A DNA stretch of 63,728 nt from an uncultured Ruminococcus sp. (GTDB lineage: Bacteria; Bacillota; Clostridia; Oscillospirales; Ruminococcaceae). Positions 43,985-50,765 of the stretch are shown here, piece by piece. The position numbers and the translations under genes are program-made. Position 1 is the stretch's first letter, and every line of letters starts with the position of its first letter. The notes below the pieces were generated by a model, which did not search any database, was not told the DNA's origin, and worked only from the letters and a program-made list of their open reading frames with translations. The stretch lies in the NCBI GenBank assembly GCA_947627445.1, contig CANQWA010000012.1:1-63728 (forward strand), written 5' to 3'.

Positions 43985-44013
43985 TTGACTTTTTCTGGCT
44001 GAAATGCTATAAT
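43985..44013 (+). promoter_or_regulatory. promoter of the bile salt hydrolase gene
   Basis: TTGACT (43985-43990), 17 bp, TATAAT (44008-44013), leaving a leader of about 120 bases. Confidence 0.75.
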
Positions 44014-44138
44014 AGCATGGATGAAATGAGATTGAATCATGCAGAAAAGTCTTTTTGAAGTTTCCGCAAAAATCTGTATTTCATAGAAAGAAGATGCGGA
44101 TATCAGCATCCTGAACATATCATATTTGGAGGAAAAAT

Positions 44139-45110
44139 ATGTGTACTGCCGTAACCTATCAAACAAAAGATCATTATTTCGGGCGTAATCTTGACTATGA
44201 ATTCGCATATCAACAGACTGTAACCGTTACGCCGCGCCACTACCCGTTTGTGTTCCGTAAAGTTCCGGCACTTTCAGAGCATTACGCCATGATCGGTATG
44301 GCATTTGTTCAGGAGAATTATCCGCTTTATTATGATGCTACCAATGAAAAGGGATTGAGCATGGCAGGGTTGAACTTCCCTGAAAATGCCGACTACAAGC
44401 CCTTTCATCCTGATAAAAAGAATGTCACACCATTTGAATTCATTCCATATGTGCTCGGACAGTGTGCAACCGTTTTGGAAGTCAGGAGAATGCTCGTAAA
44501 CATCAGTCTTTACGCAGAAAATTTCAGCGAACATCTCCCGCTTTCCCCGCTTCACTGGATGATTTCCGATCATACAGAGAGCATTGTTGTCGAATCTGTG
44601 CGCGATGGATTGAAAATATATGATAATCCCATTGGCGTTATGACCAATAATCCGCCATTCGATTTTCATCTGGCGAATCTTTCAAATTATATGGCGCTCA
44701 GCCGCAGTGATCCGCAAAACTGCATCGCTCCCGATTTACCGCTGAAACCCTACAGCCGCGGCATGGGTTCTTTCGGTCTGCCGGGTGATCTCTCGTCCGC
44801 TTCACGTTTTGTCAAGGCAGCATTTACCCGGCTGAATTCTGTATCGGGAGACTCAGAGGCAGAGAGTGTCAGTCAGTTTTTTCATATTCTCGCATCTGTC
44901 GCACAGCAAAAGGGATGCTGTCAAGTCGACAATGGATTTGAGTATACGATCTACTCTTCCTGCTGTAACACCGACAAGGGAATATATTACTATACCACAT
45001 ACGAAAACAGTCACATCACTGCCGTAGATATGCATCGTGAAGATCTGGACGGAAGTGTGCTTGCAAGCTATCCGTTGTTGGAGAATCAACAGATAAATTT
45101 TCAGAACTAA
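44139..45110 (+). CDS. bsh: bile salt hydrolase (choloylglycine hydrolase, Ntn family)
   Basis: 323 residues, cytoplasmic, splitting the amide of glycine- or taurine-conjugated bile acids. Met1 is followed by the catalytic Cys2; Arg16 and Asp19 (FGRNLDY), Asn79 (GLNF), the Asn pair in MTNNPP (about 168) and Arg in SASRFVK (about 222) are the conserved active-site set. Penicillin V acylases share the fold; the full BSH-like set and length favour bile salts. TTTGGAGG precedes the ATG. Monocistronic. It points to a gut habitat. Confidence 0.9.
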   Translation: MCTAVTYQTKDHYFGRNLDYEFAYQQTVTVTPRHYPFVFRKVPALSEHYAMIGMAFVQENYPLYYDATNEKGLSMAGLNFPENADYKPFHPDKKNVTPFEFIPYVLGQCATVLEVRRMLVNISLYAENFSEHLPLSPLHWMISDHTESIVVESVRDGLKIYDNPIGVMTNNPPFDFHLANLSNYMALSRSDPQNCIAPDLPLKPYSRGMGSFGLPGDLSSASRFVKAAFTRLNSVSGDSEAESVSQFFHILASVAQQKGCCQVDNGFEYTIYSSCCNTDKGIYYYTTYENSHITAVDMHREDLDGSVLASYPLLENQQINFQN

Positions 45111-45191
45111 ACGCCAAAAGATAGATTGATGTAAGAAAACCGGTAGACTGTAACATCTTTCTGCCATGCAGTTTTCAGAGCTGTAAGTGTA

Positions 45192-45220
45192 TTAGGGCGT
45201 GTTAACACGCCCTAATTTTG
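45192..45220 (+). terminator. 24-bp perfect palindrome after bsh
   Basis: TTAGGGCGTG-TTAA-CACGCCCTAA followed by TTTTG. It can act as a terminator, but its arm TAGGGCGTGTTAACAC is also nearly the terminal inverted repeat of the element at 54428-54592, so it may be two element ends fused back to back. Confidence 0.65.
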
Positions 45221-45254
45221 CCTATATTTCAGAACTCTTTCGTGGATTTATCGT

Positions 45255-45512
45255 TTAAAACCATAGATAACAATTGCAACAGCATTTCGTATACCAGAGC
45301 GCACGCAACTCCTTCACCACCTGGAGGAAAAGTTGGACCGGAAAGCCGTTTTTTTCTGGATATTCGACTCTGTACTGCTCATCTAAGTTGTTGGTTATTT
45401 CAATTGTTTCTGTTACAAAATTTTCGCTTGATACGTTATCATAGTTGTAACTGCAACCTGTCAGCAAAGCGGCAATTATCATCAGAAAGATTGCTCGCAA
45501 GAATTTAAGCAT
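45255..45512 (-). pseudogene. possible lipoprotein, probably frameshifted
   Basis: From ATG 45512 the product starts with a basic/hydrophobic signal and a lipobox LLTGC (Cys20), then VSSENFVTETIEITNN. After a run of seven A (near 45340) the other frame offers a more natural continuation (SGPTFPPGGEGVACALVYEM) to a stop at about 45237. That suggests a one-base slip in a gene of about 90 codons. The ribosome-binding site is weak. The 501-base gap between bsh and the sulfhydrylase holds only this and the palindrome. Confidence 0.35.
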
Positions 45513-45611
45513 ATAAATTCGCCTGAATATCAAGTTCATCGACAACTGCATCTCAGTGGATTTTCACCGCAAAGCATGAATACGAAATATCTGTAAACGG
45601 GTCACGGAATC

Positions 45612-46880
45612 TCATTCATGAATTGCTTTGAAAGCCTGTTCAATATCTGCTATTATGTCGTCAACGTTTTCGAGTCCGCATGAAAATCTTATCATACCGC
45701 CGTTAATGCCTGCCGCAGCAAGCTGTTCGTCCGTAAGCTGTCTGTGCGTCTCACTTGCGGGGTGGAGAACACAGGTTCTAATGTCTGCAACGTGTACTTC
45801 ATTTGAGGCAAGTTTAAGGCTGTCCATGAACTTGATCGCATTAGGTCTACCGCCCTTGATGACAAAAGATATTACACCACTGCAACCGCTGAGATATTTC
45901 TGTGCAAGCTTATAGCTTTTGTCTGATGGAAGACCAGGGTATGTAACGGATTCCACCTTGTCTGATTTTTCAAAGTATTCCGCAACTTTCAGTGCATTTT
46001 CACAGTATTGCTTCATTCTTACAGCAAGTGTTTCCAGACCAAGATTGAGCAGGAATGAAGAATGTGCAGCAGGATAACAGCCAAAGTCACGCATTAACTG
46101 CATTCTTGCCTTTACGATATACGCCATTTTTCCGTAGGTCTTCACATAGGAAATACCGTGATATGATTCGTCAGGTTCTGTAAATTCAGGGAAGTTGCCG
46201 TTTGACCAGTCAAAATGCCCGCTGTCCACAATGACGCCGCCGGTCTGTACTGCATGACCGTCCATGTACTTGCTTGTTGAATGAATAACAATATCTGCAC
46301 CAAATTCAATCGGTCTGCAAAGAATCGGCGTTGCAAATGTATTGTCAACAATAAGGGGAACGTTGTGAGCGTGTGCAATTCTGGCAAACTTTTCGATATC
46401 CAGTACAGTAAGAGCAGGGTTCGCAATGGTTTCACCGAATACTGCTTTGGTGTTGGACTTGAAAGCATTGTTGATTTCTTCTTCACTTGCATTCGGATCA
46501 ATGTATATGCACTCAATGCCTAACTTTTTCAGTGTGAAAGAGAAAAGATTGATCGTACCGCCGTAAATTTCAGGTGTACTTACAATGCTGTCACCAGCCT
46601 TGCAAATATTCAGGATAGAAAGAAGCGTTGCAGCTTGTCCCGAACTTGTACACATAGCACCGATACCGCCTTCAAGCTTTGCGATCTTTTCCTCTATAGC
46701 CATTGTTGTCGGATTCTCGAAACGTGAGTATATCAGGCTTTTGGTCGGGTCGTCGAATACTGAGGCTACTTCTTCGGTAGAATCATATACATAAGTTGTA
46801 CTCTGTACGATCGGCACAACTCTTGGTTCCCCGTTTTTTGGTGTATACCCTTCGTGTAAACATTGTGTTTCAATTTTCAT
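45612..46880 (-). CDS. O-acetylhomoserine aminocarboxypropyltransferase / sulfhydrylase (Cys/Met PLP family)
   Basis: 422 residues from ATG 46880 (AAGGAGG 10 bases upstream). The open frame continues to 47078, but that part is the regulatory leader. Type I fold PLP enzyme: phosphate/PLP residues in SRFENPT (Tyr/Arg), LEGGIGAMCTSSGQAA, VDNTFATP, and the PLP lysine in HSTSKYMDGH (about 210). It would combine O-acetylhomoserine with sulfide or methanethiol to give homocysteine or methionine. Methionine gamma-lyase is a close relative and cannot be excluded. A structured leader with a terminator suggests control by a sulfur metabolite. Confidence 0.88.
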   Translation of the reverse strand: MKIETQCLHEGYTPKNGEPRVVPIVQSTTYVYDSTEEVASVFDDPTKSLIYSRFENPTTMAIEEKIAKLEGGIGAMCTSSGQAATLLSILNICKAGDSIVSTPEIYGGTINLFSFTLKKLGIECIYIDPNASEEEINNAFKSNTKAVFGETIANPALTVLDIEKFARIAHAHNVPLIVDNTFATPILCRPIEFGADIVIHSTSKYMDGHAVQTGGVIVDSGHFDWSNGNFPEFTEPDESYHGISYVKTYGKMAYIVKARMQLMRDFGCYPAAHSSFLLNLGLETLAVRMKQYCENALKVAEYFEKSDKVESVTYPGLPSDKSYKLAQKYLSGCSGVISFVIKGGRPNAIKFMDSLKLASNEVHVADIRTCVLHPASETHRQLTDEQLAAAGINGGMIRFSCGLENVDDIIADIEQAFKAIHE

Positions 46881-46900
46881 GATCAAAACTCCTCCTTGCA

Positions 46901-46928
46901 TAAAATAAAAATCAGTCCGTACGGACTG
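46901..46928 (-). terminator. attenuator terminator between leader and sulfhydrylase start
   Basis: On the minus strand the perfect 16-bp palindrome CAGTCCGTACGGACTG (46928-46913) is followed by ATTTTTATTTTA. It lies about 20 bases before the start codon and downstream of the gene's own promoter, so transcripts can end here. Confidence 0.8.
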
Positions 46929-46934
46929 TGTTTC

Positions 46935-47094
46935 TTTATTGAAAAATCCGCGCACGGCTTGCATCGCAATCTTTCCTCTTAGCAGGAGGAACGCTTGACT
47001 TTCTTCAGCGATGCGGAAATGTCGGATGGGAAACCGTATCTGTATCATGAGACGGCAGCGTTCTGAATTTGAGAACAAGTTTTAAACTATCGAC
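46935..47094 (-). promoter_or_regulatory. structured 5' leader, candidate riboswitch or attenuator
   Basis: The minus-strand leader (predicted start near 47094) contains GCATCGC (47014-47008) pairing with GCGATGC (46967-46961), enclosing an inner hairpin TTCCTC/GAGGAA (46991-46972), then a CCGTGCGCGG segment and the terminator at 46928. It lacks the S-box core and the T-box TGGNACCGCG. An open frame with ATG at about 47048 covers the region (IRFPIRHFRIAEESQ...), so a translated leader peptide is the main alternative. Confidence 0.6.
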
Positions 47095-47100
47095 AAATTG

Positions 47101-47129
47101 ATTATAGCATAAAATCCTCTCCATATCAA
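47101..47129 (-). promoter_or_regulatory. promoter of the sulfhydrylase leader
   Basis: Minus-strand TTGATA (47129-47124), 17 bp, TATAAT (47106-47101). Gives an untranslated leader of about 214 bases. Confidence 0.75.
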
Positions 47130-47225
47130 GTACATTATATGAATAATTCCTTTGTTATTCGTGCTTTCATTCTGATTTATGCCATTTGGAGAGCCTCTCA
47201 CCAAGTCATCCTAAGAACTTGTTCT

Positions 47226-47269
47226 CATATTTGCCGAAATAAGGTTTGCTTTGGATCTATGTCACTCAC
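47226..47269 (+). repeat. 44-bp dispersed repeat, first copy (see 63586)
   Basis: CATATTTGCCGAAATAAGGT and the following 24 bases match 63586-63629 with about six differences. It follows an AAGAACTTGTTCTCAT sequence. In the rest of 47130-47498 I see no gene: no start with a ribosome-binding site and no coding pattern. Confidence 0.6.
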
Positions 47270-47498
47270 TGCATGCGCTTTTGGGCTATTGCCGTGAGTT
47301 TTTCTGTGGTTGAAGATGCAGTGGTGACAGCCGCCGTCATATTGGGTGGTTTTGACGAGGAAATGGTAGTTTCAACCGTAGTAGAGATAATCGCTTCTGT
47401 CGTTCTGATGGATGCAAAATAATCATTTTTCTATCAGCTCTTGATTCGTGAATTCCAACCAATGTCAATGATATACGCTAATATCTCTGCAAAGTTTT

Positions 47499-47529
47499 AA
47501 AAAAAGGAGTGATTTCTCACTCCTTTTTA
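47499..47529. terminator. terminator at the end of the diguanylate cyclase gene
   Basis: AAAAAAGGAGTGA and TCACTCCTTTTT arms around a 4-base loop, overlapping the stop codon of the minus-strand gene at 47517. Usable in both directions. Confidence 0.75.
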
Positions 47530-48938
47530 TCTGGCTGTTGTGCATTTCTTACTTCTTTTCCAATGCTTTCGTAATACTTTTTTTTCGCCTCATACATCTT
47601 TGTTTCAGCTGATTTAATCAATTCACTGACCGTCATAGAGGAGTCACAAGTTGTATATCCTGCTGAAATATGATAATTATTCCTTGCCATTTCCTCATGG
47701 ATACTGTCAAGTATTTTTTCAATTTTATTCCGCTTGCTGTCCTGACAAAATACAACAAATTCATCTCCGCCTATACGGTAAACACCGTCCTCGCCGAATC
47801 TCACTTTAAGGGCGTCGGCAATAAACCTCAGCATTCTGTCACCTGCAAGGTGGCCCTGTGTATTGTTGATCTCGTGCAGTCCGTTTGCGTCAATATAGAT
47901 GCAGATCGTGCCTTCACGTTCTTTTTCAAGCCCTTTGCAGAAAATTTCGTAGCGGTTTCTGTTTTGCAGTCCCGTGAGAACATCTATATTGGCACTTTTC
48001 TCTGCCGCCAGTATAGAACGGTGGTTACTGTACAAAAGCCACAGCAGATAAAGTACCAGTATAACAGCTCCGCCAAAAAGGAACATTTTCATGGATTGCC
48101 GCATTTGGTTGACGAATGAAAATACATCTGATTTACCGACTGTTATCACGATCTGCCAGTTTGCTATTTCCATCGGCATATACGATACAAATATGCTATC
48201 GCCTGCATGTGATTTCATTTCAAGGAAACCGGTTTCGCCGTTCATCAGATTATCGGCGAGAGAAGTGCCATTGAGTTCAGAAACGTTACTGACTGGTTCG
48301 TCACGGCTGTCCACAATAAAATCGCCTGAACTTCTGTCTACGATGCAGAAATCAGCAGAGCCGTCATATATATCGGGCGTCCATGCGTTTGCGATAGCGG
48401 ACGGATTCATTTCGATAAAAAGCATTGCGATAACTTTCCCGCTTTTTTTAACAGGCACGAAACTGCGTATCACATATGTATTCGCATTATTCAATGACGG
48501 CTGAAGTCCACTCATATGTTCGCCGAGTTTTTTTTCTTCTTCGTAGTCCATGATGCCCTCAGATGACATCTTTTCACCTCTTACCGGCATAATCGTGCCG
48601 TCAGGGGTAATGATAGCGATATTCGTAACCATACTGCTTACATCATATGTTGTGAGCAGATGATTTGTCGTATCAGACTGCAAATCATTTTCGAGGGCAA
48701 TTACACGGGATAGCATACGGAGAGAGTTTCTGTCGCTTCGGAAATTGCTTTCAATATTATTCAGAACGACATTTGTCGAGGAAGTAAGAACAGAATAGCA
48801 TTGTTTTTCTGCAAGCCGGTTCAGATGGACGGAGAGCAATACAGAAATTATTCCGATGCAGAGAAACAGAATCATTGTGGAAATGATACTTTTACTGCCA
48901 AAGACCACACTGCCTTTTTTGTGTGATTTGGTTTTCAT
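47517..48938 (-). CDS. membrane diguanylate cyclase with extracellular Cache-type sensor
   Basis: 473 residues. An N-terminal membrane helix (about 18-38), a large extracellular sensor resembling dCACHE (about 40-285), a second helix (about 290-310) and a GGDEF domain (about 325-465). The catalytic motif is GGDEF, residues 390-394; the inhibitory RxxD site five residues before it is absent, so product inhibition may be lacking. It makes cyclic di-GMP in response to an outside signal. It lies 40 bases downstream of the solute-binding lipoprotein gene in one operon. AAAGGAG precedes the ATG. Confidence 0.9.
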   Translation of the reverse strand: MKTKSHKKGSVVFGSKSIISTMILFLCIGIISVLLSVHLNRLAEKQCYSVLTSSTNVVLNNIESNFRSDRNSLRMLSRVIALENDLQSDTTNHLLTTYDVSSMVTNIAIITPDGTIMPVRGEKMSSEGIMDYEEEKKLGEHMSGLQPSLNNANTYVIRSFVPVKKSGKVIAMLFIEMNPSAIANAWTPDIYDGSADFCIVDRSSGDFIVDSRDEPVSNVSELNGTSLADNLMNGETGFLEMKSHAGDSIFVSYMPMEIANWQIVITVGKSDVFSFVNQMRQSMKMFLFGGAVILVLYLLWLLYSNHRSILAAEKSANIDVLTGLQNRNRYEIFCKGLEKEREGTICIYIDANGLHEINNTQGHLAGDRMLRFIADALKVRFGEDGVYRIGGDEFVVFCQDSKRNKIEKILDSIHEEMARNNYHISAGYTTCDSSMTVSELIKSAETKMYEAKKKYYESIGKEVRNAQQPDKKE

Positions 48939-48978
48939 CCGTTTTCTCCTTTGTTAAGATATCAAATGATAAAATATT

Positions 48979-50340
48979 TTAATCTGTTTCTATATTGTTT
49001 TCCCGCTGTCCTTTGCTCCACGCCTCATTCCATTCGTTCATAATCTCATCAAATTCCTTTGTACCATCGTATGCCGCATCAACAATGGCAACAACGTGGT
49101 CTGAATCTGTTTCGAGATTCAGTCCGGACGAGGTATTGACAAGGCTATAGTAATCCGTTTCGCCTTCGCCGACAGCATTATCCTTGACAAGTTCAACGCC
49201 CTCAAAATCTGCAAAGGCATCAGGGTATTCTTCCCCTTTTACAATCGGTATACAGCCCTGGTCATATGCGAAATGTGAATTTTCGATCATAAATTTCACA
49301 AACAGGCGTGAGGCAAGTTTTTCATCATCCGTTGATTTTTTGTTTATCGCATAACCATAATCACCGCCGGCTGTTGCGTACTGAACGCCGTTGACTGTGA
49401 CGGGGAACGGCATATAGCCTATATCATCAGGGTGTTCGCCTGCATCTTTCATTTGCGGGATAGCCCATGTTCCGAGAGCCATACAAGCAATTTCGCCGTT
49501 ATTGATTCTGCCTTTGCACATTTCCCAGTTGGTATTATACGGGTCATCTTCAATAAGCCCCTCTGCAACAGCCCTGTAGAGTATGCTGTACACCTGATAA
49601 TGACCAGTTCCCTCAGAAAAAGGATTCTTCATTTTCGCCATCACCTGATGATAATCGGGATTACCGGTAGCACCGCCGAAACAGTAGTAATCCCACGCAC
49701 CCATAGTCCAGCGTGCAGCATAGTTGGTGTAAAGCGGTATCGCATCGGTGTTGTCTTTTATTTTGTGCAGAGCGTCTATAAATTCATCAGGAGTTTTGGG
49801 GATTTCCGTCACGCCTGCCTCCTCGAAAATCCGCTTGTTATATACAATTCCCTGACTGTTGCCCTGGCAAGGTATACCGTAGACCGTTCCCTCATAAGAC
49901 TGTACATCGACAAATTCATATTTATCTTTGTATGCATCGAGCTTGAAAAACGGTTCAAAGTAATTGACAAATTCTGATTTAGGTGTTGAGCTTGGTATGA
50001 AACATATGTCCCAGTCGGCATTGTTCAAGCGAGTACTCATATCAACATCGTAGTCTGTGATTCCCTCAAACGATATCTCTATATTGGGGTACATGGCATT
50101 AAATTCAGCTGCATAGTCGTTGTAATCACGCAAATCAGGGCTGTCGTCTATGAGGTCCGTACGGCAAGTGACAAAGCTAATTTTAGCCTTGAGGTCTGTA
50201 AAACTTGAGCCAAGTTCAAGAGAGGCGTAATCCGACGCCTTCTGATTATCTCCTTCACTCTGTTGATTTTCCGAACCGCAGGAAGTGAAACTAAGCGCAA
50301 GCAGGACAGCCGGAAGAAAACAAAATTTTTTAAAATTCAT
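48979..50340 (-). CDS. extracellular solute-binding lipoprotein (ABC sugar-binding family 1 type)
   Basis: 453 residues with a lipoprotein signal (FTSCGS, lipid on Cys21) and a periplasmic-binding-protein fold of the maltose/sugar-binding group (ISFEGITDYDVDMSTRLNN, GNSQGIVYNKRIFEEAGV, IACMALGTWAIPQM). No permease or ATPase genes are near. The next gene in the operon is the sensor diguanylate cyclase, so the binding protein may present its ligand to that sensor rather than feed a transporter. AAGGGAG precedes the ATG. Confidence 0.9.
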   Translation of the reverse strand: MNFKKFCFLPAVLLALSFTSCGSENQQSEGDNQKASDYASLELGSSFTDLKAKISFVTCRTDLIDDSPDLRDYNDYAAEFNAMYPNIEISFEGITDYDVDMSTRLNNADWDICFIPSSTPKSEFVNYFEPFFKLDAYKDKYEFVDVQSYEGTVYGIPCQGNSQGIVYNKRIFEEAGVTEIPKTPDEFIDALHKIKDNTDAIPLYTNYAARWTMGAWDYYCFGGATGNPDYHQVMAKMKNPFSEGTGHYQVYSILYRAVAEGLIEDDPYNTNWEMCKGRINNGEIACMALGTWAIPQMKDAGEHPDDIGYMPFPVTVNGVQYATAGGDYGYAINKKSTDDEKLASRLFVKFMIENSHFAYDQGCIPIVKGEEYPDAFADFEGVELVKDNAVGEGETDYYSLVNTSSGLNLETDSDHVVAIVDAAYDGTKEFDEIMNEWNEAWSKGQRENNIETD

Positions 50341-50422
50341 GTGGAAACTCCCTTCACTTGTATTTTATGAAAAAAATTACGATGATCTATGAAATTATAT
50401 AAATTTCCAATAACTTATATTT

Positions 50423-50451
50423 ATTATATCACATTTCCGCTTTTATTGCAA
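50423..50451 (-). promoter_or_regulatory. promoter of the solute-binding protein/diguanylate cyclase operon
   Basis: Minus-strand TTGCAA (50451-50446), 17 bp, TATAAT (50428-50423). Confidence 0.75.
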
Positions 50452-50472
50452 GTACTTTCGTAAAATTTTATA

Positions 50473-50510
50473 TGCAAATTCCACAGGGGAATTCAAAAGT
50501 GGAACTTATA
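50473..50510. repeat. short hairpin repeat, second copy (see 23701)
   Basis: TGCAAATTCCACAGGGGAATTCAAAAGTGGAACTTATA region: TTCCAC and GTGGAA arms and the loop ATTCAAAA match 23701-23736. It sits between the two divergent promoters of the sensor cluster. Confidence 0.65.
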
Positions 50511-50557
50511 TGGAGAATTTACGAGTATTGATTGGAACGGAGGTTCCCATAATGTCA

Positions 50558-50586
50558 TTGACTTTTTCAGTATAATATGATATAAT
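50558..50586 (+). promoter_or_regulatory. promoter of the hybrid histidine kinase operon
   Basis: TTGACT (50558-50563), 17 bp, TATAAT (50581-50586). Leaves a leader of about 170 bases in which I see no other gene. Confidence 0.7.
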
Positions 50587-50765
50587 AAATGCGAAGCATT
50601 TATTTATAGTTATTTGAAAGTCCTTGCAGATCCGCATTGCTCCCTACTGGAAAGCCGCCGATTTGTGTGTGATGAAAAAACTTGAATCTGAAAACAAAAA
50701 CAATTTTTCAGAATCATATTCAGCCATATGTCAGATGTGGTATATTGTCAGAAAGCTGTGAATTT

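Noticed and set aside
46881-47078. N-terminal extension of the sulfhydrylase through the leader
   Set aside because: The extension lies over the structured leader and terminator, has no ribosome-binding site at its start, and homologues begin at the ETQCLHEGY region.
46881-47094. S-box (SAM-I) riboswitch or T-box in the sulfhydrylase leader
   Set aside because: The conserved core sequences of either class (for example AGAGA...GAAACC or TGGNACCGCG) are not there.
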